Under the pieces are notes generated by a model, which was given only the letters and a program-made list of their open reading frames with translations, was not told the DNA's origin and ran no database searches. Made by a program: the position numbers and the translations under genes. DNA of 64,000 nt from Actinomycetota bacterium (lineage in GTDB: Bacteria; Actinomycetota; Thermoleophilia; Gaiellales; Gaiellaceae), in contig PKYN01000009.1 of assembly GCA_003132665.1 (NCBI GenBank), positions 201,676-265,675 of the forward strand, written 5' to 3'. The stretch's first letter is position 1. Every line of letters starts with the position of its first letter. Positions 48,523 to 57,370 of the stretch are shown here, in pieces.

Positions 48523-51186
48523 TTATTCGTACTGGAGAGCTTCGAGCACGTTCAGCCGTGCCGCACGCCTGGCGGGGAGGATCGCCGCAACGATGCCGAT
48601 GAGCACAGCCGCGATTCCGCAGAGGATGAGCTGCGACACCGGCAGGTAGAAGCTCACGTAAGGCATGCGATGAACGAGGAGCACGCCGAAGATCAGGCCG
48701 AGCCCGATTCCGAGCGCGCCGCCGATCAGGGCCGTGATCACGGCCTCGTGTCGGATCATCCGTCGCGTCTGGCGCTGAGTGATGCCGATCGCTCGCAGCA
48801 TGCCGATCTCCCGTGTCCGCTCGTAAATGGTCAGAACCAGCATCACGATGATTCCGACGACGCTGATGAAGATCGAGAACACGAGCAGCACGTAGAGCAC
48901 CATCAGGATCGGGTTGAGCTGCGCGATCTGACTGTCGACGAACTGCTTCCGGGTCTGTGCCTGGGCGTTCGGGAAGGCTGCCAGCGCCTTGTCGAGAGCC
49001 TTCGAGTTGGCCGCGTTTTCACCGCCCGACATCTTCAGAAGCGTGTACATGTTCGACGGATCCTGGAAGTTGGCGTCGAACGTCCTGGCCGAGAAGGTCA
49101 CGTCGCCGAAGGCGGAGCCTCCCGTCGGCGGCTTGAAGATTCCCTTCACTCTCAGGTCGAGCGTCTTTCCGGACGGGGTGACGACCGTGAGCGGCGAGTT
49201 GAGCCGCAGGTGATGCTTGTCGGCGAAGCGCTCGGGAACGATCGCTCCGTTCGAGCCCAGCGAATCCAGGGTTTTCTCGGAGCCAATCTTCCAGTCGAGT
49301 CGAAAGACCCGGCTTGGCTGACCGTCGACGGCGTTGACCATGTCGCTCTTGCCGTACACGAGACCGAAGCCGGCTCGCACGCTGCTGATCGCCTCTACGC
49401 CCGGAACTCGGGCGACGGCCTTGGCGGCGGCGACAGGGACTCCCGTGACCGAGGTCTGGCTTACGGGCGTGACCGCGTAGTTTCCGGTGAAGATCGCATC
49501 GACGGCGCCCTTGAACGAGCCGATGATGCTCGCGGCGAGGACGGCGACGAGCGTAACCAGCGCCAACCCGATCATCAAGGCGGCGGAAGAGGAGGCTGTT
49601 CTCTCCGGACTGCGGCCGGAGTTCTCGAGCGCCAGACGGTTCATGGCCCGGTCCGGCATGACACCGGGGAATTCGGGTCCTCTGCGCAGCGCTTTTCTGA
49701 TCAACCAGAAAAGGAACGAAAACGGCCAGACGACGATCGACAGGAGCGCTACCGCCACCATCCCGACGGGATGTACTGCCGTCGCGATCGGCTTGATCAC
49801 ACGGGCAGATACAAGCGCCACTCCGATGAAGATCAAAACCGCGCCGCCGCCCAGGGTCAACAGGATCTGGCTGGTCGTCAGGCCGTTTGCGAACAGTCCG
49901 AGCAGGAGCAGGGCGAAGCCCAGAACCGTCAGGCCGAGTGAGCCGGCGGTGCGGAAGCGGTGGAAGCGTGACGGCGGAAGCACGGCGCCCTCCCTGACCG
50001 CGGCGATCGGCGGCACGCGAGTCGCGCGCAGCGCCGGCCTGATGCTGGCAAACAGCGTCACCAGTATGCCGACCAGCAGGGCCACGTAGATGGTGCGCGG
50101 CTCTACCACGAAGGCGTTCTTCGGCAGCTCGAGTCCGAGGCTCTTGAACAGGCTCATGAGACCCATCGCCAATCCGAAGCCGAGCAGGAGGCCCGTGATC
50201 GAGGCGAGCACCCCGACGATCAGCGCTTCGATCAGGATCGAGCCCAGAACCTGGACGCGCGAGCTCCCGAGCGTTCTCAGCGTGGCGAACTCGCGCGTGC
50301 GCTGGGCGACGGTTATCGAGAGTGTGTTGATGATCACAAAGCTGCCGACGAAGAGCGCAATGCCGGCGAAGGCGAGCAGGAAGTACTGGATTGCCGAGAT
50401 CTGCTTCGAGGTGTCCGCCGTGGCCTTCGAAGCTTCCTGGGTGCCCGTGCGTAAGGTGACGCTCTTCGGCAGTTCCGAGCGGAGCTGTTTGACGAGCCGT
50501 GCGGGGGAGACGCCGGGCTTGGCGACCGCCGCGATGTAGTCGAGCTCCCCCGAGCGATCGAACAGGCGCTGAGCGGTCGTCAGATCGAAGCCCGCGAGCG
50601 TGGCGCCCATCATCCCGTTCGACTGGCCGAAGCGGAAGATTCCGGACAGCCGCATCTTGCGTACCGGTCCACTGGTGAGGATGCCGACTCGCTCGCCAAC
50701 CGTGTAACCGCCTTTCTTGGCGGTGCCCTGGTCGATCACCACCTCGCCGGCTTTGGGCCAAGCGCCCGAGATGAGGGTCACGGTGCTCAGCTCGGGAACC
50801 GAGTTGTCGATGCTGACGCCGATCGTCGGGGCGCCTCCGTTGACGATCACTTTGCCGTTCTTGCCGACGACCGAGCAGGTGAGGGTCTGCACACCGCCGA
50901 CGGCGGATTTCACGTCGCTGGCCGATCGAACGCTCCCGAGCACTGACTGCGGAAAGCTCGGAGCCAGGTTCATGCCGCTCATGTTGTCCTTCACGATCGA
51001 GCGACCGGAGACATAGGCGTCCGTGCCCTTGTAGATCTGCTGGTAGAGGCTGTCGAAGGAGTGGTTGATCGTGTCGGTGAGGACGTAGGTGCCGCTCACC
51101 ATGGCGACTCCGAGCACGATCGCTATCGCGGTCAGGCTGGAGCGCAGCTTGCGGGTCAGAAGCCCGCGCAAAGTGATCCGGATCAT
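48523..51186 (-). CDS. MacB/FtsX-family ABC permease, module 2
   Basis: An 887-residue membrane subunit built from two FtsX repeats. A first helix (SSLTAIAIVLGVAMVSGTYVLTDTI) leads to a large extracytoplasmic domain (about 45-255). Three helices around ALRATRVPPIAAVREG and a second long extracytoplasmic domain follow. Last come three more helices ending RRAARLNVLEALQYE. The start is ATG 51186 (MIRITLRGLLTRKLRSS), 4 bp after the ATPase stop; the track frame reads back into the ATPase. Such permeases move lipids, lipoproteins or peptides, or convey force rather than substrate. It closely parallels the next module upstream. Confidence 0.88.
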   Translation of the reverse strand: MIRITLRGLLTRKLRSSLTAIAIVLGVAMVSGTYVLTDTINHSFDSLYQQIYKGTDAYVSGRSIVKDNMSGMNLAPSFPQSVLGSVRSASDVKSAVGGVQTLTCSVVGKNGKVIVNGGAPTIGVSIDNSVPELSTVTLISGAWPKAGEVVIDQGTAKKGGYTVGERVGILTSGPVRKMRLSGIFRFGQSNGMMGATLAGFDLTTAQRLFDRSGELDYIAAVAKPGVSPARLVKQLRSELPKSVTLRTGTQEASKATADTSKQISAIQYFLLAFAGIALFVGSFVIINTLSITVAQRTREFATLRTLGSSRVQVLGSILIEALIVGVLASITGLLLGFGLAMGLMSLFKSLGLELPKNAFVVEPRTIYVALLVGILVTLFASIRPALRATRVPPIAAVREGAVLPPSRFHRFRTAGSLGLTVLGFALLLLGLFANGLTTSQILLTLGGGAVLIFIGVALVSARVIKPIATAVHPVGMVAVALLSIVVWPFSFLFWLIRKALRRGPEFPGVMPDRAMNRLALENSGRSPERTASSSAALMIGLALVTLVAVLAASIIGSFKGAVDAIFTGNYAVTPVSQTSVTGVPVAAAKAVARVPGVEAISSVRAGFGLVYGKSDMVNAVDGQPSRVFRLDWKIGSEKTLDSLGSNGAIVPERFADKHHLRLNSPLTVVTPSGKTLDLRVKGIFKPPTGGSAFGDVTFSARTFDANFQDPSNMYTLLKMSGGENAANSKALDKALAAFPNAQAQTRKQFVDSQIAQLNPILMVLYVLLVFSIFISVVGIIVMLVLTIYERTREIGMLRAIGITQRQTRRMIRHEAVITALIGGALGIGLGLIFGVLLVHRMPYVSFYLPVSQLILCGIAAVLIGIVAAILPARRAARLNVLEALQYE

Positions 51187-51190
51187 CGGA

Positions 51191-51967
51191 CTATCTCCTC
51201 CCGATCTCCTGGATCGCCTTCTGGATCTCCTCGGGAGTCGTCTCCGGGAGTTCCTTGACGATCGCGCCGTCGCCGAGGAAGAGGACGCGGTCGGCGATCG
51301 TGGCCACACGTGCGTCGTGGGTGACCATGACGATCGTTTGCCCGAGCGTCTCGACCGAGTCGTGCAGCAGCTCGAGGATCTCGCCGCCGGTCTTGGAGTC
51401 GAGGTTGCCGGTGGGCTCGTCGGCAAAGAGCACGGTGGGACGCGAAATCAGCGCCCGGGCGACCGCTACGCGCTGCTGCTGACCGCCAGAGAGCTGAGCC
51501 GGGCGATGAGTCAGGCGCTTGGAGATGTGCACCTTGCCGACGACCTCGTCGAACCAGTCGGGGTCGACCTTCACGCCGGCGATCTCGAGCGGCAGCACGA
51601 TGTTCTCGCGCGCCGTCAGCATCGGCAACAGGTTGAAGAACTGGAAGATGAAGCCGACGTGCTTGCGGCGAAGCTTGGTCAGGGCCGTGTCGTCGAGCGT
51701 GGTTATCTCGGTACCGTCGATCTCGACCGAGCCGGAGGTGGGCTTGTCGAGCCCGGCGAGGATGTGCATGAGCGTTGACTTACCGGAGCCCGAGGGGCCC
51801 ATGACCGCCGTAAGGTGACCGGTCGGAACATCGATGGACACGTCGCAGAGCGCGTTCACCGCGGTGTCGCCCTCGCCGTAGCAGCGGCAGAGATCGGTCG
51901 CGTGCACGGCGACGCCGTCGCGCGTCACGCTCCCGGTCGCAAGCTTCTTCGAAACGTCAATGCTCAT
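51191..51967 (-). CDS. MacB/LolD-type ABC ATPase, module 2
   Basis: A 258-residue nucleotide-binding subunit. The Walker A is GPSGSGKSTL, followed by the LolD/MacB-typical HVGFIFQFFNLLPMLTARENIVLPL. The signature is LSGGQQQRVAVARAL, the Walker B is VLFADEPTGNLDS and the switch MVTHDAR. A start at the ATG has AGGAGGAGC directly upstream. It pairs with the permease 4 bp downstream. It is nearly superimposable on the ATPase of module 1, including the linking phrase EIDGTEITTLDDT. Confidence 0.92.
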   Translation of the reverse strand: MSIDVSKKLATGSVTRDGVAVHATDLCRCYGEGDTAVNALCDVSIDVPTGHLTAVMGPSGSGKSTLMHILAGLDKPTSGSVEIDGTEITTLDDTALTKLRRKHVGFIFQFFNLLPMLTARENIVLPLEIAGVKVDPDWFDEVVGKVHISKRLTHRPAQLSGGQQQRVAVARALISRPTVLFADEPTGNLDSKTGGEILELLHDSVETLGQTIVMVTHDARVATIADRVLFLGDGAIVKELPETTPEEIQKAIQEIGRR

Positions 51968-52163
51968 TTGCTCCTCCTGGATGCGTGACGGCGCCGCCGT
52001 CGGCTCGGCGTCAAAACGATAGTAGCCAGATCTCTATTGGTGCTCGTCATCGGTCTTGTTACGGACATGTACGGATTTCGAGTCAGCCCGAATGGGCTTG
52101 AAGGTTGACGCGACGTGAAGGTCAAGGCGGCATTTCCCGCGCGCAGCAGCAGGTGCATTTCTC

Positions 52164-54734
52164 CTATTCATATTGCAGCGCCTCCAGAACGTTCAGCCGC
52201 GAGGCGCGGCGGGCGGGCAGGATGGCGGCCAGCATTCCGGCCACGACCGTCGCCAGCGTGAAGGCGACGAGCGAGCTGACCGGCAACGAGAAGACGATGT
52301 CGTAGCGGCTGAGCGCGGTCGTGACCATCGCCGCGAGGAAGATGCCCACGGGAATTCCGGTCGCGGCTCCGATCAGCGAGATGGTGATGCTCTCGTGCCG
52401 GATCATCCTGCGCGCCTGGCGACGGGTCATGCCGATTGCCCGCAGCATTCCCAGCTCGCGCGTGCGCTCGAACACGGCCAGAGCCAACGTGTTGACGATG
52501 CCGAAGACGCTCACCACGACCGACAATCCGAGCAACACGTAGAACATCGCCAGCAGCGTGTTCATGCCCGAGCTCTGGGTGTCGATCGCCTTCTTCTCGG
52601 TCAGCACCTGGACGCTCGGAAAGACCGCGAGCGCCGAGCGCAACCTCGCGGCGACCGCCTCCGACTCGCCGCCCGTCGTGCGCAGATAGGTGAGCAGCGT
52701 CGTCTTCGGGTTGCGGTAGACGGCGTCGAAGGCCTTCTCCGAGACCGTGACCTCGCCGAGCAGCTCGATCAGCTCCGGCTGCTTGTTCACGGCGATGACG
52801 CGTAGGCGAAGCTTGCGTCCGTCAGGCATCTGCACCGGGAGAGGGCTGCCGATTCCGAGCCCGTGCTTGTGAGCGAAGGAGTCGGTGACGATCGCTCCAT
52901 CTCCTCCGAGCTTGGCGAGCGAGGCGTTCGACCCCTCCTGCCAGTCGAACTTGTAGACGGAAGAGGCGGTCTTCGGATCGAAGCCGGTGATCGAGATCTG
53001 CTTGCCGAAAGCGATCACGGTGTCGGTGCGAAGCGCGACGGCCTTCTCGACCCCGGGCACGCGTGCCAGCCTGCCGGCAACGGCGTTCGAGTAGGTGCTG
53101 TAGCCGTCGTTTGCCATCACGATGTAGTCGGCCGAAGCCTGCTTTCTGATCGCGACTCCGATCGAGCGAACGAAGCCCTGCGCCAGCACCGAGACGAAGG
53201 TGACCAGAGCCAGCCCGATCATCAGTGCGGCCGCTGTCGAAGCGGTGCGAGCCGGTACGCGCATGGCGTTCTCTCGCGCCAGCTTGCCCGCCGTACCACC
53301 AAAGGTCGATCCCGGCGCGCCGACGATGCGAGCCAGTGGTCGTGCGAAGTAGGCCGAAAGCAGCGCCACCGCGATAAAGAAGAGCGCGCAGCCTGCGGCG
53401 ATTGTCAGCAACCTCTGACTGGACTGGTCGAAAGAACCGAACAGACCGACGCCGAGGACGGCCAGCGAGGTTGCGAGCAGAAGCCCGGAGGCGATCTGGC
53501 GCAGGCGCGAGGAACGCCTCCGCGCCAGCACCGCTCCTTCACGCACCGCCGCGATCGGCGGCACACGGGTCGCGCGCAGTGCCGGCCCGAGCGAGGCAAG
53601 CAGAGTCACGACGACGCCGGTGACGATGCTGATGACGAAGGTGCGCGGCGCATACACCGTCGCCGTCCTTGGCACGTCGATGCCGATCGCGCCCATCAGG
53701 GCGGAGAGTCCCGCGGCGAGCAGGATCCCGACGCCGATCCCGATCACTGAGGCCAGTGCGCCGATGGTCAGGCCCTCGGTCAGCACACCGCCGAGAATCT
53801 GCCGCCTGCTGGCGCCGATCGTGCGCAGGGTCGCCATCTCGCGCGTGCGCTGCGCGACCGTGATCGAGAGGGTGTTGAAGATGACGAAGGCGCCGACGAA
53901 AAGAGCGATGCCGGCGAAGGTCAGAAGCGCATAGCGGATGATCTTGGCGAAGGAGCTCCATTGCGACTGGTCTTCCTTGATCTGCTCGTCTACGGTGAGG
54001 GCCTTGGCGTTCGGCGGCAGGAGCGGCTTGATCTGTGCCACGAGCCGCGCCGGGCTGACGCCGTCCTTGGCGATGACGTCGATCTCGCTCAGCCTTCCGC
54101 CGAGGCCGAACAGTCGCTGCGCGGTGGGCAGGTCGAAGACGGCCATCGTCGCGCCACCCAGAGAGTTGCTCGAGCCCCATTGGAGCAACCCGACGATGCG
54201 GAAGCTCTGCAGCGGACCGGAGCCCTCGACCCGGATCGTGTCTCCAATCGAGACGTGCGCCTTCTTGGCGCTGGCGACGTCGATCGCAACCTCGCCCGGG
54301 CCCTTGGCCCAGCGCCCGTCGATGATCTTGAAGGCGCCATCCCGGCCGATCGACGCGGGGTCGCGGCCGAAGCCGAGCGCCGGCGGACCGGCGGGGCCGA
54401 CCGGATCGCCCTTGGCGTCGATCATCCGGGCCGACTCGGTCTCGACGACGCCGTAGGCGGACGCGGCGCCCGGAAGAGAGCTGACACGCGCGAGCAGCGA
54501 GGCCGGGACGGTCGGCTGGTCGGAGGTCGCGCCGTTCTTGACGAGTGACTTGCCCGAGACGACGGCAGAGGTGTCGGCGCGAGCCGAGGCCATGAGCGTG
54601 TTGAACGACTTGTTGATCGTGTCGGTGAGCACGTAGGTGCCGGCAACCATCGAGATGCCGAGCACGACTGCGAACGCGGTCAGCGAGGTGCGCAGCTTGC
54701 GCGACCAGAGCCCGCGGAGTGCGATACGGAGCAT
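52164..54734 (-). CDS. MacB/FtsX-family ABC permease, module 1
   Basis: An 856-residue permease with the same two-repeat FtsX layout as module 2. A first helix (RTSLTAFAVVLGISMVAGTYVLTDTI) is followed by an extracytoplasmic domain, the core FNTLSITVAQRTREMATLRTIGASRRQILGG, and ALRATRVPPIAAVREGAVLARRR. After the second extracytoplasmic domain comes RTRELGMLRAIGMTRRQARRMIRHE, and the end is RRASRLNVLEALQYE. The start is ATG 54734 with AAAGGAG 5 nt upstream; the track begins two codons earlier at GTG. Its start overlaps the end of the cognate ATPase region, so the two are coupled. Cargo unknown. Confidence 0.88.
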   Translation of the reverse strand: MLRIALRGLWSRKLRTSLTAFAVVLGISMVAGTYVLTDTINKSFNTLMASARADTSAVVSGKSLVKNGATSDQPTVPASLLARVSSLPGAASAYGVVETESARMIDAKGDPVGPAGPPALGFGRDPASIGRDGAFKIIDGRWAKGPGEVAIDVASAKKAHVSIGDTIRVEGSGPLQSFRIVGLLQWGSSNSLGGATMAVFDLPTAQRLFGLGGRLSEIDVIAKDGVSPARLVAQIKPLLPPNAKALTVDEQIKEDQSQWSSFAKIIRYALLTFAGIALFVGAFVIFNTLSITVAQRTREMATLRTIGASRRQILGGVLTEGLTIGALASVIGIGVGILLAAGLSALMGAIGIDVPRTATVYAPRTFVISIVTGVVVTLLASLGPALRATRVPPIAAVREGAVLARRRSSRLRQIASGLLLATSLAVLGVGLFGSFDQSSQRLLTIAAGCALFFIAVALLSAYFARPLARIVGAPGSTFGGTAGKLARENAMRVPARTASTAAALMIGLALVTFVSVLAQGFVRSIGVAIRKQASADYIVMANDGYSTYSNAVAGRLARVPGVEKAVALRTDTVIAFGKQISITGFDPKTASSVYKFDWQEGSNASLAKLGGDGAIVTDSFAHKHGLGIGSPLPVQMPDGRKLRLRVIAVNKQPELIELLGEVTVSEKAFDAVYRNPKTTLLTYLRTTGGESEAVAARLRSALAVFPSVQVLTEKKAIDTQSSGMNTLLAMFYVLLGLSVVVSVFGIVNTLALAVFERTRELGMLRAIGMTRRQARRMIRHESITISLIGAATGIPVGIFLAAMVTTALSRYDIVFSLPVSSLVAFTLATVVAGMLAAILPARRASRLNVLEALQYE

Positions 54735-54736
54735 CG

Positions 54737-55531
54737 TCACTCCTTTCCGAGCTCGCTGATCGCGAGATGCACTTCTTCGGGGGTCGTGTCCGTGAGCTGC
54801 TTGACGATCTGGCCGTCGGCGAGGAAGAGAACGCGGTCGGCCACGGTTGCCGCGCGGGCGTCGTGGGTGACCATCACGATCGTCTGGTCGAAGGCATCGA
54901 CCGAGTGCCGAAGCAGCGCGAGGATGTCGCCGCCGGTCATGGAGTCGAGATTGCCGGTCGGCTCGTCGGCGAACAGCACGGTGGGGCGAGTGATGAGCGA
55001 GCGTGCGATCGCCACTCGTTGCTGCTGCCCGCCGGACATCTCCGCCGGCCGGTGCGACAGCCTCTCCGCCAAGCCGACGCTCCCCACGAGCTGCTCGAGC
55101 CAGGCGGCTTCGACCTTCTCACCGGCGATCTCGAGCGGCAGCACGATGTTCTCGCGCGCCGTCAGCATCGGTAACAGGTTGAAGAACTGGAAGATGAAGC
55201 CGACGTGCTCGCGCCGCAGCTTGGTCAGCGGCGTGTCGTCGAGTGTCGTGATCTCGGTGCCGTCGATCTCGACCGTGCCCGAGGTCGGCCGGTCGAGCCC
55301 GGCGAGGATGTGCATGAGCGTGGACTTGCCCGAGCCCGAGGGCCCCATGATCGCGGTCAGGCGGCCGGCGGGTACGTCCAGCGAGACGTCTCGCAGGGCG
55401 TCGACCGAAGTCTCTCCCCGTCCGAAGCGGCGAGTGAGATTGCGTGCCTGCACCACCGACCTCGGCACAAGCTCCGAGTCGCGCCTGCTCGAATATGACA
55501 CTCGCGGCTCGGATTCGATCTGTGTCTGCAT
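54737..55531 (-). CDS. MacB/LolD-type ABC ATPase, module 1
   Basis: A 264-residue nucleotide-binding subunit with a roughly 25-residue Arg/Ser-rich N-terminal addition. It then has MGPSGSGKSTLMHILAGLDRPTSG (Walker A), HVGFIFQFFNLLPMLTARENIVLPLEIAG, MSGGQQQRVAIARSL (signature), VLFADEPTGNLDSMTGG (Walker B) and VMVTHDARAATVADRVLFL. It is first gene of a four-gene minus-strand series, ATPase 1, permease 1, ATPase 2, permease 2. A separate promoter for module 2 is possible in the 196-bp gap between modules. Confidence 0.92.
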   Translation of the reverse strand: MQTQIESEPRVSYSSRRDSELVPRSVVQARNLTRRFGRGETSVDALRDVSLDVPAGRLTAIMGPSGSGKSTLMHILAGLDRPTSGTVEIDGTEITTLDDTPLTKLRREHVGFIFQFFNLLPMLTARENIVLPLEIAGEKVEAAWLEQLVGSVGLAERLSHRPAEMSGGQQQRVAIARSLITRPTVLFADEPTGNLDSMTGGDILALLRHSVDAFDQTIVMVTHDARAATVADRVLFLADGQIVKQLTDTTPEEVHLAISELGKE

Positions 55532-55704
55532 TGTCTGAGCCTTTCTCCGTTTGCTTTGTCGCTAGCCCAAGCCTTGCCCTCTCGCTCGAGTGCCGTAAGG
55601 GGGTAGACCTGACTGTTGGGGTGCGGGCAGCCCCACTTTTCTCCCGCGGCGAAGCCGAGCTCGGGCCGCTAGAGCCGGACGAGAAGAGCTGAACCGGCGC
55701 GGCG

Positions 55705-56637
55705 CTAGGTGCCGGCTTCGCCAGACGGCGTCTCGGGCGCGCCGCGCACGAGCGAGACGACGATCGCAACGACCAGTACAGAGATGACGAGCAGTAGCGA
55801 GAGGAAGACGGGAATGTGCACGACCTCACTCAGCGCCATCTTGATTCCGATCAGCACGAGCACGGCCGCGAGCCCGTCGTCGAGATAGGTGAAGCGGGCA
55901 ATCAAGCCGAGCAAGACGAAGTAGAGCGACCCCAGCCCGAGCAGCGACATCGCGTTGGCGGCGAAGACCACGAAGGTGACGCGGGTGATCGCGAAGATCG
56001 CCGGGATCGAGTCGATCGCGAAGGCGACGTCGAAGGCGGCCACCAGCACGAGCGCGGCCAGAAGCGGCGTTCCCCGGCGGCGGCCGTCCTCCCGCGCAAG
56101 CAGGCGATCGCCGTGGAAGCGGCTGGTCATCGGAACGATCCGCCGGACGATGCGCAGGAGCGGGTTTCGCTCGGGATCGATCTCGACGTCGTCCTGGCGC
56201 CACATGCGAACGCCGGTGATGATCAGCAGCCCGCCGAAGACGTAGATCGTGGCCTGGAAAGCGTTGAGCAGGGCCGCGCCGGCGACGATGAAGGCGGCGC
56301 GCAAGAAGAGGGCGCCGACGATGCCCCAGAAGAGCACCCGCCGCTGATTCAGCTTTGGAATCGAGAAGTAGCTGAAGATCAGAGCGAAGACGAAGAGGTT
56401 GTCGGTCGAAAGGCTCTTCTCGATCAGGAAGCCCGTCAAGTACTCCTGAACGGTCGTCCCGTCGGTCAGGGCGAGGAGCGGCAGCGCCAGGAGCACGCCG
56501 AAGGCCGTCCAGCCGATGCTCCACCAGGCTGCGCGTCGAAGCGAGATCTCACCGCCGCCGCGGTTGAAGAGGGCGAGATCGAATGCGAACAGCGCCGCCA
56601 CGAGCGTGCAGAAGCCAAGCCAGATCCAGACGTTCAC
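55705..56637 (-). CDS. TerC-family integral membrane protein
   Basis: A 310-residue protein with about nine helices and the TerC/Alx signature. An acidic first helix (FDLALFNRG) is followed by the hallmark EKSLSTDNLFVFALIF, FWGIVGALFLRAAFI, VFGGLLIITGVRMW, and FDVAFAIDSIPAIFAIT with the second conserved Asp pair. The family is tied to tellurite resistance, manganese export and metalation of exported proteins. Metal export is the likeliest role. Its own operon; no manganese-riboswitch pattern was seen in the 200 bp upstream. It is divergent from the Cys-rich gene. Confidence 0.9.
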   Translation of the reverse strand: MNVWIWLGFCTLVAALFAFDLALFNRGGGEISLRRAAWWSIGWTAFGVLLALPLLALTDGTTVQEYLTGFLIEKSLSTDNLFVFALIFSYFSIPKLNQRRVLFWGIVGALFLRAAFIVAGAALLNAFQATIYVFGGLLIITGVRMWRQDDVEIDPERNPLLRIVRRIVPMTSRFHGDRLLAREDGRRRGTPLLAALVLVAAFDVAFAIDSIPAIFAITRVTFVVFAANAMSLLGLGSLYFVLLGLIARFTYLDDGLAAVLVLIGIKMALSEVVHIPVFLSLLLVISVLVVAIVVSLVRGAPETPSGEAGT

Positions 56638-56839
56638 GTCTCGTATCTTCTAGGAAGCCGCCGCTGCCTGGGAACGGCACGACCGAGCCGCCGCCGATTC
56701 CCCCGAATTGAATCGAGATGCAAAAGCTCGCCGCGCTCGAGGGGGGGCAGAGGCGGAGGCGGGAGCCGCGCGGCACTAGCTCAGTTTTGGGCTTCTGTCA
56801 AGGCTTGCGGAGCAGGTATGCGGTGCGCACAATCGATGT

Positions 56840-57247
56840 ATGCACAAGCAACTCCGCGAGCCCACCGGCCTGCCCCTAAGACCGCAGGATGAGGCAGAGT
56901 GCCGCCGCTGCGAGGTGCACTGCGACAAGATCGTTTACCCCGGCGCCTGTGTCGAGCGCTCTTGCCCGTTTCTTTACGCCTACGAAGCCTTCGGGCACAC
57001 CTATGTGGGCTGCATGCAGAAGATCTACGGAGTCGAGATCGACCTCGAGTTGCTGCGGCTCGCCGAGGAGGGCAAGGGCTTCGGTGCGATCAAGGCCAAG
57101 CGCGAGCCGCTTCCGATGTGCCGGGCTGAGGTAGATGCCTGTTACGGGCACCGGCGCGACAAGCTCGGCTGCCGCAATCCGGAGTTTCACGAGCTGCCCG
57201 TGGGCGAGCCGACCTTCCGGGTAATCGCTCGCGTTCGCCAGACCTGA
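56840..57247 (+). CDS. Cys-rich hypothetical protein
   Basis: The family is not recognised. The 135 residues contain nine cysteines (21, 24, 28, 37, 42, 58, 94, 101, 111). The first group, CRRCEVHCDK...GACVERSCPF, suggests a metal or iron-sulfur site. The middle is acidic-helical (IDLELLRLAEEGKGFGAIKAKREPLPMC). There is no signal peptide or membrane segment. An alternative ATG 4 bp upstream is in another frame. It is monocistronic in appearance, divergent from terC and followed by an aminopeptidase 124 bp later. It is probably a small conserved actinobacterial metal-binding protein. Confidence 0.6.
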   Translation: MHKQLREPTGLPLRPQDEAECRRCEVHCDKIVYPGACVERSCPFLYAYEAFGHTYVGCMQKIYGVEIDLELLRLAEEGKGFGAIKAKREPLPMCRAEVDACYGHRRDKLGCRNPEFHELPVGEPTFRVIARVRQT

Positions 57248-57370
57248 GAGTGGTAGCCAAACGAAGTGCCTCGCTCCTCGACGAGCGAATGGCGTCCTAG
57301 CCCCGAGAAGTTAGCCGCCCGAGTCAGCAATCGTCCGCGTCGCGATAGCCGGAGGTATATCGTTGCCGGC

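Noticed and set aside
56638-56839. yybP-ykoY manganese riboswitch upstream of the TerC-family gene
   Set aside because: The conserved aptamer loops were not found on the minus strand in this gap.
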